64,000 nt of DNA, from assembly GCA_002366795.1 (NCBI GenBank), contig DFBX01000076.1, forward strand, positions 3,960-67,959, read 5' to 3'. Positions 8,713 through 17,518 of the stretch are shown one piece after another. The translations under genes were made by a program, and so were the position numbers. The stretch comes from Rhodobacteraceae bacterium UBA3069. GTDB lineage: Bacteria; Pseudomonadota; Alphaproteobacteria; Rhodobacterales; Rhodobacteraceae. The notes under the pieces were generated by a model. The model saw only the letters and a list, made by a program, of their open reading frames with translations. It searched no databases and was not told where the DNA came from. The stretch's first letter is position 1. Every line of letters starts with the position of its first letter.

Positions 8713-9666
8713 ATGTTCAAGTTTCTTCCCCTTGCTTTCGTCGCCCTGCCGACCCTGGCCCTTGCCGAAGTGCCCAAGGTGGTGGCCGATATCGCCCCCG
8801 TTCACGCATTGGCGGCGCAGGTGATGAAGGGGGTCGGCACGCCGTCATTGGTGGTGCGCCAGGGGGCCTCGCCCCATGATTATGCGCTGAACCCGCAAGA
8901 GGCCGGCGCGCTACAGGATGCCGACGTGGTGATCTGGTTGGGCCATGATCTGACCCCGTGGCTGGAGCGGCGGATCGACGGGCTGGCCCCCGATGCCTTG
9001 TCGATGGAACTGCTGGACCTGCCGGAAACGCAGGTTCTGGACCGGCGCGAAGGCACCTTGTTCGAGGCGCACGGCCATGCCGCCGATGAAGATGGCGATC
9101 ACGATCAGGATCACGATCAGGATCACGATCATGGGCACGATCACAGCGGCGCAGGGCGCGATCCACACGCATGGCTGGACCCGCAGAATGGCGCGGCATG
9201 GTTGGGGGTGATCGCGGCTGAACTGTCCCGCATCGACCCGGACAACGCCGCCACCTATGCCGCCAATGCCAAAGCAGGGGCCGAGGATATCGTGCAGCTG
9301 ACCGCCGAATTGCAGGCCGATCTGGCCCCGCTGCATGACCGTCCCTTTATCGTGTTCCATGACGCGTACCAGTATTTCGAACAACGCTTTGACCTGAGCG
9401 CAGCAGGCGCAATCAATCTGTCCGATGCCACCCGCGCCAGTGCCGACCGCGTGGCTCAACTTCGCAATGCCGTCGAGGCGGGCGGCATTACCTGCGCCAT
9501 GTCAGAGCCGCAGTTCAACGACCGGCTGATCAATAGCGTCTTCGGCGACCTGGTCAAAAAGGGCGTGCTGGACCCGCTTGGATCGTCCCTTCCGGCAGGC
9601 CCGCACTTGTATGCTGGAACCCTGCGCGACATGGCGCAATCGTTTCAGGACTGCCTTTCCGATTAG
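8713..9666 (+). CDS. znuA: periplasmic zinc-binding protein ZnuA
   Basis: A 317-residue cluster A-I solute-binding protein. A signal peptide of about 18 residues ends at LALA before EVPKVV. The three family zinc-ligand histidines are visible at about 55 (GASPHDYALNP), 152 (DPHAWLDP) and 216 (FHDAYQYF). Between them, residues about 118-146 form an Asp/His-rich loop typical of zinc-specific rather than manganese-specific members. AAGGAG precedes the ATG by about eight bases. The reading frame is open far upstream, but that part lies over zur and has no signal sequence. Confidence 0.94.
   Translation: MFKFLPLAFVALPTLALAEVPKVVADIAPVHALAAQVMKGVGTPSLVVRQGASPHDYALNPQEAGALQDADVVIWLGHDLTPWLERRIDGLAPDALSMELLDLPETQVLDRREGTLFEAHGHAADEDGDHDQDHDQDHDHGHDHSGAGRDPHAWLDPQNGAAWLGVIAAELSRIDPDNAATYAANAKAGAEDIVQLTAELQADLAPLHDRPFIVFHDAYQYFEQRFDLSAAGAINLSDATRASADRVAQLRNAVEAGGITCAMSEPQFNDRLINSVFGDLVKKGVLDPLGSSLPAGPHLYAGTLRDMAQSFQDCLSD
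9097..9144 (+). repeat. 12-bp tandem repeat encoding the ZnuA His/Asp loop
   Basis: Three nearly identical 12-bp units (GATCACGATCAG, third ending T) and a fourth diverged unit encode alternating Asp-His-Asp-Gln/His. In-frame repeats of this kind can change copy number by slippage without breaking the gene, altering loop length. Confidence 0.85.
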
Positions 9667-9726
9667 ACGCGGGGAAATGTGCCGCCTATCGTCATGCCTG
9701 ACACATTGAAACCGAAAGGTATGACC

Positions 9727-10110
9727 ATGGCGGGCACATTCGACGAAGACCTGTTCCTGAAGGGGCTAGAGCAGCGCAAAGCCACGCTTGGCGCAGAATA
9801 TGTGGAAAAGAACCTTGCGGTCGCGGATGATTTCACGCGCCCTTTCCAAGAGGCGATGACCGCATGGTGCTGGGGGTTCGGCTGGGGCGACGAAGTGATC
9901 GAACCGAAGACTCGTTCGATGATGAACCTCGCCATGATCGGGGCGCTGGGCAAGATGCACGAATGGGAAATCCATTGCCGTGGGGCGCTGAACAATGGCG
10001 TCACGCGCGAAGAAATCCGCGCGATCATCCATGTGGTCGGTATCTATTGCGGCGTGCCGCAGGCGTTGGAATGTTTCCGCGTGGCCCGCAAGGTGCTGGA
10101 CGAAAGCTAG
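9727..10110 (+). CDS. carboxymuconolactone decarboxylase (AhpD-like) family protein
   Basis: A 127-residue all-helical protein of the CMD/AhpD superfamily. The region TRSMMNLAMIGALGKMHEWEIHCRGAL followed by TREEIRAIIHVVGIYCGVP is the family core. The His of MHEWEIH and the downstream IYCG are where catalytic or redox residues lie in relatives; only one Cys sits there, so an AhpD-type CxxC peroxidase is not supported. AAAGG lies seven bases before the ATG at 9727; in-frame ATGs at 9694 and 9721 are alternatives. It starts 60 bp after znuA and may share its transcript. It converges on tonB with only 3 bp between stops. The substrate is unknown. Confidence 0.8.
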   Translation: MAGTFDEDLFLKGLEQRKATLGAEYVEKNLAVADDFTRPFQEAMTAWCWGFGWGDEVIEPKTRSMMNLAMIGALGKMHEWEIHCRGALNNGVTREEIRAIIHVVGIYCGVPQALECFRVARKVLDES

Positions 10111-10113
10111 ACC

Positions 10114-10944
10114 CTAGCAGTTGAACCGGATCGGTAGGTTGACCGATGTCGCCCCGGTCACACCGCGCGGGGCGGCGGGCAGGCGCGCGCCCTTGGCCGC
10201 CGTCAATGCCGCCTTGTCCAAGGCTCCATTCCCCGAGGATTTCAACAGCGCCAGCCCGACCAGTTGACCCGAGGTGGCGATCTTAAGCCGCAGGGTCGCC
10301 GTGCCGGATGCGTGGCAATTGCGAGGTGCGCGTTTTTTGCGTTCGATCCGGGTGCGAATGCCGGCATGCCATTTCGCCAGTGCCTTGGGCGAGTTGGCGG
10401 CTTTCTTGGTGGCGACCTTTGCCTTGCCGTTCTTGCCCGCATTGCCCTTGTTGCCCGCGCCTGCCGCTTTTTGCGCGGCGCGGGGGGTGGTGCCGGATTT
10501 GGATTTCGGCTGCGATGTTTTCTGCGAAGGTTTCGCAGTGGCTTGCGCCTTTGGGGCGGGTTTCGCCTTGGGTCTGGTCTTGGGGGCAGGCCGCGCGGCG
10601 GGTGCGGTGTCGATTGCGGGGCTGTCGGGCTGCGCCTGCGGCATGGCCATCTGCGGGGCTGGCAGCGCTGGGCGCGGCGCACTGTCGGCGCGCGGCGCGG
10701 CTTGCTGCGCATCCGGTATCGCGGCCTCGGGCGCGGGCATTGCGACCTCGGTCATGGTCTGGGGCGGGGCGGTCCATGCCTCGACCATCTCCGTCATGCC
10801 CTGCGGTGCCGCGGCAAGAGTGACAACGGCGCGCCCGTCATCCCCGCTGGCAGGCGGCATTCCCACGGGGGCAGCCACGAACAGCGCCACATGGCTGGCG
10901 ATCGCCACCGAGCCAAAGAACAAAGGTTCCAGTATCCGGATCAT
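10114..10944 (-). CDS. tonB: energy transducer TonB of the cobalamin uptake operon
   Basis: A 276-residue periplasm-spanning protein that couples the inner-membrane proton motor to outer-membrane receptors. One hydrophobic segment lies at residues about 8-30. A long low-complexity linker rich in Ala, Pro, Lys and Gln spans about 60-190, and the C-terminal TonB domain contains RNCHASGTATLRLKI, GALDKAAL and LPIRFNC. It is last in the nine-gene operon, and its start overlaps the second exbD (ATGA). Location behind btuB argues that it serves the BtuB receptor, although sharing with other receptors cannot be excluded. Confidence 0.9.
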   Translation of the reverse strand: MIRILEPLFFGSVAIASHVALFVAAPVGMPPASGDDGRAVVTLAAAPQGMTEMVEAWTAPPQTMTEVAMPAPEAAIPDAQQAAPRADSAPRPALPAPQMAMPQAQPDSPAIDTAPAARPAPKTRPKAKPAPKAQATAKPSQKTSQPKSKSGTTPRAAQKAAGAGNKGNAGKNGKAKVATKKAANSPKALAKWHAGIRTRIERKKRAPRNCHASGTATLRLKIATSGQLVGLALLKSSGNGALDKAALTAAKGARLPAAPRGVTGATSVNLPIRFNC

Positions 10945-11321
10945 TTGGCCCCCGTCACAAGCTGGATATCGGTGATGCCCAGCCTCGTCAGGCGCGGTAA
11001 CAGCGCCGCAACGGCGGATGCGGGCAGCGCGGCATCGGCGCGGATGGTCAGGGGCATATCGGCGGCGCGGGCGGACAGGGCGGTGAATACGTCCTCGCCG
11101 CGCGCCTCTTCGAACGCCATTTGCCCATCGGCCGCCAGGTAAAGCGTATCGGGCTGCGCCTCGGCTTCTTCGCCCATGGCCTCGGGCGGGGTGATCTCGA
11201 ACGGATCAGAGGGGGCGATCTGCGCGGTCATCAGAAAAAAGATCAACAGCAGGAACACCACGTTGATCATCGGCACGATGCTTTCGGGGCGGGGGCGGCG
11301 CGGGGGCGTGGCGAATTCCAT
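10941..11321 (-). CDS. exbD: biopolymer transporter ExbD (second copy)
   Basis: A 126-residue ExbD/TolR-family protein with one N-terminal transmembrane helix (IVPMINVVFLLLIFFLMTAQ) that contains an Asn where many ExbDs carry the proton-relay Asp (DVVFLLLIFF-type). The periplasmic domain follows and ends LGITDIQLVTGAK. It lies 3 bp after another exbD and overlaps tonB. The neighbouring ExbD retains the Asp, so this copy may be a non-protonating partner in a mixed ExbD dimer. That role is an inference from one residue. Confidence 0.9.
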   Translation of the reverse strand: MEFATPPRRPRPESIVPMINVVFLLLIFFLMTAQIAPSDPFEITPPEAMGEEAEAQPDTLYLAADGQMAFEEARGEDVFTALSARAADMPLTIRADAALPASAVAALLPRLTRLGITDIQLVTGAK

Positions 11322-11324
11322 GAC

Positions 11325-11708
11325 CTATTCCTCTACCAACACAAGGCCGGTCAGCCCTGCAGCCGACAGGGGGGCCATCACATCGACCAGATTCTGTAGC
11401 GCGGCCCCGTCCATGGGGCGCAGCACGATGATATCGGCGGGGGTTTCCATCATGTCCGGCAGCCTGGCCAGTGCCGCGTCCAGCGTCATGGCCGTGCCAT
11501 TAAGGCGCAGCCCATCGGGGGTCACGTCGATCAGGCGGGGCGGGCCGGAATATTCCGCCTGTCCACTGCCTGCCGTTTGCAGGCGCAGCCCGTTATCCAC
11601 CCCGAATTTCGCCGCCAGCATGAAGAACACCAGCAGCAGGAACACCACGTCGATCATTGGCGTTAGGCTGGGCTTGCGCCGGGGGCGTGGGGCGGCAAAG
11701 GCGAACAT
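11325..11708 (-). CDS. exbD: biopolymer transporter ExbD (first copy)
   Basis: A 127-residue ExbD/TolR protein. Its transmembrane segment SLTPMIDVVFLLLVFFMLA contains the conserved Asp that relays protons in the motor. The periplasmic domain contains LRPMDGAALQNLVDVM, typical of ExbD. Its start shares a base with the exbB stop. It forms, with ExbB and the second ExbD, the stator for TonB. Confidence 0.92.
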   Translation of the reverse strand: MFAFAAPRPRRKPSLTPMIDVVFLLLVFFMLAAKFGVDNGLRLQTAGSGQAEYSGPPRLIDVTPDGLRLNGTAMTLDAALARLPDMMETPADIIVLRPMDGAALQNLVDVMAPLSAAGLTGLVLVEE

Positions 11709-12340
11709 TAAGTGTTGCCCTTCGGTGCGCGGGTGAAGATGCGTGTCGCGGCATCTTCCATGTCGCCCTGCACCCGTTCTGCCACGCTTTCAAACCATGT
11801 CAGCGCCATCGAGGCGGGTATCGCCACGGCCATGCCTGCGGCGGTGGTCAAAAGCGCTTCCCAGATGCCACCGGCAAGGGCGGCGGGGTCGGCGCGGTTA
11901 CCTGCCTCTTGCAGCGCCTGAAACGCCTCGATCATGCCCAGAACCGTCCCTAGAAGGCCGATGAGGGGCGCGATGGTGGCGATCAGTTCCAATGCGCGCA
12001 ATCCGCTGCGGGTGCCCGACAACAGGGACTTGGCGACCCGGGTGGTTTCCTCGCGCGCATCCGTTTCGGAAAGGTCGGACATGCGCGCCTGCATCGCGGC
12101 CAGGGCCAGGCGCGCGCGCAAGGACCGGCGCGGGGTCAGGCGGGCGATGGCCGCATCTGTCTGCCCCTCGGACCAAAGGGTCACGGCTTCTTCGGTGGCC
12201 TTGCCAGCCCATGCGCCAGCCAGCGACAGGCGCCACGCCTTCCACAGGATCAGCGCGACGGTCAACATCGACAGGATCACGATGACCCACAGCGCGGGGC
12301 CGCCGGTTTCAAGAAAGGCGCGGATGCGGTCGGCGTTCAT
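11708..12340 (-). CDS. exbB: MotA/TolQ/ExbB proton channel protein ExbB
   Basis: A 210-residue inner-membrane protein. It has a first helix near residues 15-35 (ALWVIVILSMLTVALIL) and the ExbB/TolQ core in the second half: LELIATIAPLIGLLGTVLGMIEAF and GGIWEALLTTAAGMAVAIPA. It forms the proton-conducting pentamer for the Ton system. I chose the ATG at 12340 because it gives an ATGA overlap with the cbiZ stop and a GGAG site; a TTG two codons upstream is the alternative. Linkage to btu genes indicates a dedicated corrinoid uptake motor. Confidence 0.92.
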   Translation of the reverse strand: MNADRIRAFLETGGPALWVIVILSMLTVALILWKAWRLSLAGAWAGKATEEAVTLWSEGQTDAAIARLTPRRSLRARLALAAMQARMSDLSETDAREETTRVAKSLLSGTRSGLRALELIATIAPLIGLLGTVLGMIEAFQALQEAGNRADPAALAGGIWEALLTTAAGMAVAIPASMALTWFESVAERVQGDMEDAATRIFTRAPKGNT

Positions 12341-13014
12341 GGGCAAGTCTCCGGTTGCAGCGGCAGGCCTTTTGCCTGCGGGTATTGGCGGTGCCAGTCC
12401 AGCGCACCGGCGTGGATGGCATCATAGACGGCGCGGCCCAGTGCCTCGCCCTGAGGGGTGTGCAGGCCGGCATATGGGCAATCGCCCGCCGGTGCCGCGA
12501 CGGCGATGCAATCGGTGCCGGTGCCCGTGGCGATGCCATGGGGCAGGATCAGCCCCGCGTCCATCACGGCGGCGGTACGGGCCTGCGCAGCGATGGACAG
12601 CGCCTCGATCAGGGCGGCATCGGTCAGGCCGATATCAAGCGCCACGCACAGGTTTATCGTTCCCCAGTCGCGGTGCGAGTAATCCGTGCGGGTGCCAACC
12701 CGTTCGGCATTGGACAGGCCCGTGGTCGCGGTGCAGCGGGCAGTAACGCCATCTACGGTTGCCACGGTCCGGTTGTGGTATCCCAGATCGCGCGAGGTCA
12801 AGAAGGCAACGGCATCGGTGCGCCCGGTTGCCTCCAGCTCGTTCGCGAACCATTCGATCACGTCCAGATCCCGGGGCAGATCGGCGTTGCGCACCTCGCG
12901 CCAGACAATGTGGCGGGCGGTGACAAGACCGGGGCGGTTGATCGCCCAACTGAGAACGCGCATCGGCGCGCCAAGGTCCAGATTCATCCATGGGGCGTTG
13001 AGGGACAGGCTCAC
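12337..13014 (-). CDS. cbiZ: adenosylcobinamide amidohydrolase CbiZ
   Basis: A 225-residue protein of the CbiZ family, which hydrolyses adenosylcobinamide or (pseudo)cobalamin side chains to adenosylcobyric acid so that imported corrinoids can be rebuilt. Family segments include VLSWAINRPGLVTARHIVWREV, FLTSRDLGYH, VGTRTDYSHRDWGTIN and HGIATGTGTDCIAVA. It sits between the BtuD ATPase and ExbB with 4-bp overlaps on both sides, so salvage chemistry is coupled to import. It implies that the host can finish cobalamin from cobyric acid. Confidence 0.9.
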   Translation of the reverse strand: MSLSLNAPWMNLDLGAPMRVLSWAINRPGLVTARHIVWREVRNADLPRDLDVIEWFANELEATGRTDAVAFLTSRDLGYHNRTVATVDGVTARCTATTGLSNAERVGTRTDYSHRDWGTINLCVALDIGLTDAALIEALSIAAQARTAAVMDAGLILPHGIATGTGTDCIAVAAPAGDCPYAGLHTPQGEALGRAVYDAIHAGALDWHRQYPQAKGLPLQPETCP

Positions 13015-13769
13015 CGTATCACCTCCAGCGGTTGAAAGACGGGGCCATTATCGGTGTCGCCGAACCACGCGGTGATGCCGAAGATGTCGCGCAGGTTCTC
13101 TGGCGTCAACACATCGGCGGGCGCGCCATCGGCATGGATGCCGCCATTTCCCAGCAGGACCAGCCGCGTGCAATGGCGCACGGCCAGCCCCAGATCGTGA
13201 AGCGAGGCTATGACGCCGCGGCCCTCGGTCGCCAAGTCGGCAAAGACCTGCATCGTGGCGATCTGGTGGGCGGGGTCCAGCCCTGCGATAGGTTCATCCG
13301 CCATCACCAGTGGTGTGCCCTGCGCCAGCGTGCGGGCGATCAGGGCGCGGGCCTGCTCACCCCCGGACAGGCGGGTGACGGTGCGGTGGCGCATGTCCTG
13401 CATCTGCATCCGGTCCAGCGCGGCATCGACGGCGGCGCGGTCGGCGGCAGACGGGCGGGCGGCGGCGGACAGGTGCGGCACGCGGCCCAGCATCACCAGC
13501 GTTTCCACATCCATGGGCCAGGCGATGTCGCGCGATTGCGGCATCCACGCAGCGTGGCAGGCGCGATGCGCCAGCGGCATCGCGGTAAGCGAGGATGCAC
13601 CGGTGCTTGGCACCAGCCCAAGTGCGGCGCGCATCAGCGTGGTCTTGCCCGCGCCATTCGGTCCGATCAGGCCCACGAACTCGCCGCGTGACACGGAACA
13701 GGATACATCGCGCAGAACATCGCGGTCCCGCAGGGTGACGGACAGCGCCTCTAGCGACAAAAGCGTCAT
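13011..13769 (-). CDS. btuD: cobalamin/corrinoid ABC transporter ATP-binding protein BtuD
   Basis: A 252-residue ATPase of the FepC/BtuD group. It has Walker A GPNGAGKTT, signature LSGGEQARALIARTLAQ, Walker B LVMADEPIAGLD and H-loop ASLHDLGLAV. It drives inner-membrane transport with the BtuC permease immediately upstream, to which it is joined by an ATGA overlap. Corrinoid specificity comes from the riboswitch, BtuB and CbiZ in the same operon rather than from the ATPase itself. Confidence 0.9.
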   Translation of the reverse strand: MTLLSLEALSVTLRDRDVLRDVSCSVSRGEFVGLIGPNGAGKTTLMRAALGLVPSTGASSLTAMPLAHRACHAAWMPQSRDIAWPMDVETLVMLGRVPHLSAAARPSAADRAAVDAALDRMQMQDMRHRTVTRLSGGEQARALIARTLAQGTPLVMADEPIAGLDPAHQIATMQVFADLATEGRGVIASLHDLGLAVRHCTRLVLLGNGGIHADGAPADVLTPENLRDIFGITAWFGDTDNGPVFQPLEVIR

Positions 13770-14734
13770 GCCAGCCCCCTACGCGTTTTATAGATCAGGT
13801 GCAGGAACAGCGGCGCACCGACTAGGGCAGTCAACACGCCCAGCTTCAAATCGCCATCCGGCAGGATCAGCCGTACCGCCATATCGGCGGCCAGCACCAT
13901 CGCGGCCCCGCCAAGCGCCGAGGCCCAAAGCAGTTGCGACGGGCGGGCCTTGACCCAGGGGCGCAGCAGGTGCGGCACCACCAGCCCGACGAAACCGATC
14001 GCGCCAGCCACGGCCACACCCGCACCGATCACGCAGGCCGTGCCCAGCACCAGCGTCAGGCGCAACCGGCCAAGGTTGATCCCCATGGCCGCGGCGGCGT
14101 CCTCGCCCAATGTCAGGGCATCCAGCCCGCGGCCCGTGGTGGCCAGCGCCAGCCAGCCGACGACCATCAGGGGAAGGGCCAGCCAGACATGGGTCATGGA
14201 CCGGTCCGCCAGTGATCCCATCATCCAGAAAATAATTTCGTTCGCGGCCCAGGGGTTGGGCGCAAGGTTCAGCACAAGCGAGGTCAGCGCCGCCGCCATG
14301 GCCGACAGGGCAATCCCCGCAAGGATCAGGGTCAGCGAGCCGCCGCGCGGCCCCGCCAGCAGCAGGATCAGCGCGACACCTGCCACGGCACCTGCCAAGG
14401 CGGCCAGCGGCAGGCCCAGTATCCAAGCACTTGCCAGCCCGGTATGGATTGCCAGCACAGCGCCCAAGGCGGCCGTTGACGACACGCCGATCAGCCCCGG
14501 TTCGGCCAGCGGGTTGCGCAGATAGCCCTGCATCGCCGCGCCCGACAGGCCCAGCGACAGGCCGATCATCAGCCCCAGAAGGGCACGCGGCAGGCGAATT
14601 TCCCGCATGATCAGCGGCATCGGCCCGTCCCCGCCCGCCAGCGCGGACAGCCCGCCAAAGCCCGCTGGCCCAACGGTCAGCGACCCGATGAACAGCAGCG
14701 CCACAAGGGCCGTCAGAAGCACCAGCAGCCTCAT
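13766..14734 (-). CDS. btuC: FecCD-family corrinoid ABC permease BtuC
   Basis: A 322-residue membrane permease with about ten hydrophobic helices. FecCD landmarks include EIRLPRALLGLMIGLSLGLSGAAMQGYLRNPLAEPGLIGVSS near residues 45-90 and GFVGLVVPHLLRPW near 240. It forms the inner-membrane channel for BtuF-delivered substrate. It overlaps btuF upstream and btuD downstream by four bases each. Confidence 0.91.
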   Translation of the reverse strand: MRLLVLLTALVALLFIGSLTVGPAGFGGLSALAGGDGPMPLIMREIRLPRALLGLMIGLSLGLSGAAMQGYLRNPLAEPGLIGVSSTAALGAVLAIHTGLASAWILGLPLAALAGAVAGVALILLLAGPRGGSLTLILAGIALSAMAAALTSLVLNLAPNPWAANEIIFWMMGSLADRSMTHVWLALPLMVVGWLALATTGRGLDALTLGEDAAAAMGINLGRLRLTLVLGTACVIGAGVAVAGAIGFVGLVVPHLLRPWVKARPSQLLWASALGGAAMVLAADMAVRLILPDGDLKLGVLTALVGAPLFLHLIYKTRRGLA

Positions 14735-15567
14735 TGCGCGGCCTCCATTTCCAGCCGCATATCACGCAGCGACGCGATGGCGCGCAGCACGAAGGGGGTG
14801 CCGCAAACCCAGTCGCCGTCGGTGACCGAAGCGGTGGCAGCACGGCCTTTCAAACGGTCGATCACCGGATGGCGCATAACGTCCTCGGCGCGCGAAGCAC
14901 CACGATAAGGTTGGCCTGTGATGACCACATCGGGTTCGGTCAGGGTCAGCTTTTCCAAGGGCAGAAAGCCGCCTGCGGCAAAGCCTTCTTCGGTTGCGAT
15001 ATTGGCGAAACCGGCGGTATGAACGATTTGCCCGGCCAACGTGGCCTCGCCGGTGGTATACCCATTGGCGAAATACATGGCGGCGCGGGGGCGGCGTGCG
15101 GGCGCATCGGAAAGGCGCGCCAGTTCGGTGTCGAAATCCGCCAGAAGTTCGGCGGCGCGGTCTTGTCGGCCCAGCACCTCGCCCATGCGGATGATACCTG
15201 CGCGGATGTCACCCATCGAAGACGCCGCGCTGAATTTTTCGACGCGCACGCCCAGCCGTTCCAGCATCTGCACTGTGGCGCGGGAAGAGAACGTGCCTGC
15301 CAGCACCAGATCGGGGGCCATGGCAAACACCTCCTCGGCGCGGGCGGCATTGGCGGGCAGGGCGCTTGCGGCTTCGGCCATGGCCGATCCGCGTGCGTCC
15401 TGCGAAAGTTTGGAGACAGAAACCAACTGCCCTTCGTCCGCGATCATCAGCGCCAGCTGATCGGTGCAAAGGTTGATCGAAACGACTCGTTCGGGCGCCC
15501 CGGCCATGGCTGCGGCCCCCGTGAAAACGAGGGCCGCACCAAACGATATGAGATCAGAAATTCGCAC
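14731..15567 (-). CDS. btuF: periplasmic corrinoid-binding protein BtuF
   Basis: A 278-residue class III solute-binding protein. A signal peptide ends around residue 22 (GAAAMAGAPER). The mature start RVVSINLCTDQLALMIAD is typical of BtuF/FepB-type proteins, followed by APDLVLAGTFSSRATVQML and a second lobe with EKLTLTEPDVVITGQP. It collects corrinoid released by BtuB and hands it to BtuCD. Its start lies inside the last 14 bp of btuB, indicating tight coupling. Confidence 0.88.
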   Translation of the reverse strand: MRISDLISFGAALVFTGAAAMAGAPERVVSINLCTDQLALMIADEGQLVSVSKLSQDARGSAMAEAASALPANAARAEEVFAMAPDLVLAGTFSSRATVQMLERLGVRVEKFSAASSMGDIRAGIIRMGEVLGRQDRAAELLADFDTELARLSDAPARRPRAAMYFANGYTTGEATLAGQIVHTAGFANIATEEGFAAGGFLPLEKLTLTEPDVVITGQPYRGASRAEDVMRHPVIDRLKGRAATASVTDGDWVCGTPFVLRAIASLRDMRLEMEAAQ

Positions 15568-17356
15568 GGAGCCCGAAATAGGCAGCCCGGCCCGAGGTCG
15601 CGTAACCAGCAGCGGTTTCGTAATCTTCGTCGGTCAGGTTCTCGACCCGCAGATAGACCTGCGCATTGTCGTTCAGGTCAAAGCTCGCACCCATGTTGAC
15701 CACGGTGTAATCGGGCACGGCCCCCACGGTATCGGTGCGGTCCGCGACGTGGTTCAGGCTGACGCCCATGGTCAGACGGTCGGTGATGTCGGCATCCACG
15801 CCCAGTTCCAAGTCATGCTTGGGCACGCGCAGTGCCTGCACACCGGCGGCATCGGCCGCATCGGTATAGGTGTAGCTGCCTTTCAGCGTAACACGGTCGT
15901 TCAGATCGTATTCGCCCGACAGTTCCACCCCTTTCGATGTGGAATCCTGCACCTCGTAGCAGCCGAACCCGCTGGCACAACGTACCGAGGAACCGTCCCA
16001 GAAAATCTGGTTGTCGATGGTGGTGTGGAACAGGGTCGCCTTAACGAAACCCGCGCCGAATTGCTTTTCCAGACCCAAGTCATAGCTGACCGAGGTTTCC
16101 GGCTGAAAGGTCGGATCGCCATATACGCTGGTCAGTTGGTACAGCGTCGGCGCCCGAAAGCCGGTCGATGCACTGGCGCGCAGGATCAGGTCGGGCTGGA
16201 TGCGATAAGACAGCGCCACGCGGCCCGAATTGTAACCGCCGAAATCGGAATTCTCGTCATGGCGGACCGACACGGCGATATCCAGCGCCTCGGTCAGGGC
16301 GAACAGCGCCTCGGTGAAAACCCCGGTATTGTCGGCGGATGCGCCGGTGGTTTCCTCCTTGGCGTGGTCAAAGCCGAAGTTCAACGTGTAGCGGTCGGCT
16401 GCCACGTAGCTGCCCAGGTATTCCAGCTTTTGCCGCTTGCCGTAAAAGGGCGTGACCCAGCCGTTGGACGAGGAGGTGCGGTCCGTTTCATAGACTGAAA
16501 CGGCCAGCGTGTGATCGACCGCGCCGGTGGCGAATTCGGTGAAAAGGCGCAGGCCCTTGGTGGTTGCCTCGTTGGTTTCGTCATAGGGCAGGGCACCATC
16601 GCCGCCCCATTCGTCGAACTCGCCCTCGGAATCGGTGACGAAACCGTTCAGCCCGATGCGGAAATTGTCGGTCACGTCATAGGCGGCAAAGAAATTCAAT
16701 TGGTTCGATTTGAACCCGTCATCCTCGGTTCCGGCAGAATTAGCCGAGAACCCGTCGGTTTTCACATGGGCAAAGGTCAGGGCCAGCTCGGCCCGGTCGC
16801 TGCGCGAGGTGATTCCATAGCTGGCCTTGCGGGTGTTGAAGCTGCCGTATTCCAGAACCGACTGGACATGGGTACCGTCCTCGGTCGCGCGGGTTGTCGT
16901 CAGGTTGACCACGCCGCCGACCGCGCCCATGCCGAAGCGCGCCGATTGCGAACCTTTCAGAACCTCGACCCGGCCAAAGCCAAGCGCGGTAACGCCGCCC
17001 CAGCCGAACCCGTTGCCGGACGATGCCGGGTCGGTCACGTCGATCCCGTCGATCAGCACCGGCACGTAAGCGCCGCCAAGGCCGCGAATGCGGATGTTGG
17101 TGCTGGTGCCAAGGCCGCCATTCGACGACTGGCTGATGCCGGGCAGGGCGGTCAGGGTTTCGGCAAGGCGCGTTTGCGGGGCGTCTTGCAGGTCTTCGGC
17201 GGTCACGATCTCGACCGTGGTGCCGGTGCGTTCGGCGGTGGTTTCGGTCTGGTTGGCGGTCACCACGATCTCGGGCAGGTCATAGACCTGCTGCGCGGTC
17301 AGACCGGTGGCTGCAAGGGTCAGGCTAAGACCGGTGGCAAGGCTGGTTTTGTTCAT
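15554..17356 (-). CDS. btuB: TonB-dependent cobalamin/cobinamide receptor BtuB
   Basis: A 600-residue outer-membrane receptor. The signal peptide covers about the first 21 residues. A TonB-box-like stretch follows (LPEIVVTANQTET), then a plug domain with IRGLGGAYVPVLIDGIDV, a 22-strand-type barrel and a terminal Phe (YFGLRANF). The plug and barrel resemble BtuB, and the cobalamin riboswitch about 160 bp upstream fixes the substrate class. It is the first gene of the operon that ends with its own ExbB-ExbD-ExbD-TonB motor. Confidence 0.93.
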   Translation of the reverse strand: MNKTSLATGLSLTLAATGLTAQQVYDLPEIVVTANQTETTAERTGTTVEIVTAEDLQDAPQTRLAETLTALPGISQSSNGGLGTSTNIRIRGLGGAYVPVLIDGIDVTDPASSGNGFGWGGVTALGFGRVEVLKGSQSARFGMGAVGGVVNLTTTRATEDGTHVQSVLEYGSFNTRKASYGITSRSDRAELALTFAHVKTDGFSANSAGTEDDGFKSNQLNFFAAYDVTDNFRIGLNGFVTDSEGEFDEWGGDGALPYDETNEATTKGLRLFTEFATGAVDHTLAVSVYETDRTSSSNGWVTPFYGKRQKLEYLGSYVAADRYTLNFGFDHAKEETTGASADNTGVFTEALFALTEALDIAVSVRHDENSDFGGYNSGRVALSYRIQPDLILRASASTGFRAPTLYQLTSVYGDPTFQPETSVSYDLGLEKQFGAGFVKATLFHTTIDNQIFWDGSSVRCASGFGCYEVQDSTSKGVELSGEYDLNDRVTLKGSYTYTDAADAAGVQALRVPKHDLELGVDADITDRLTMGVSLNHVADRTDTVGAVPDYTVVNMGASFDLNDNAQVYLRVENLTDEDYETAAGYATSGRAAYFGLRANF

Positions 17357-17518
17357 CTTCTCAATGTCCTGTCAGGCCCGAAATCGTGCCGGGCCGCTGT
17401 CGTTTTGTTTGGTCATTGGAAAGCAATTCAGGCGTTCCGCAGACGGTGAGTTTCGTCACCACTACGGTTAGGCCCGCAGCCCGATACGCGCCCCGCGTAC
17501 GAACAAGGTGATCACTCT

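Noticed and set aside
9097..9144. Short tandem repeat as a CRISPR or VNTR locus
   Set aside because: The 12-bp units are contiguous, in frame and encode the expected ZnuA metal loop, so they are part of the gene.
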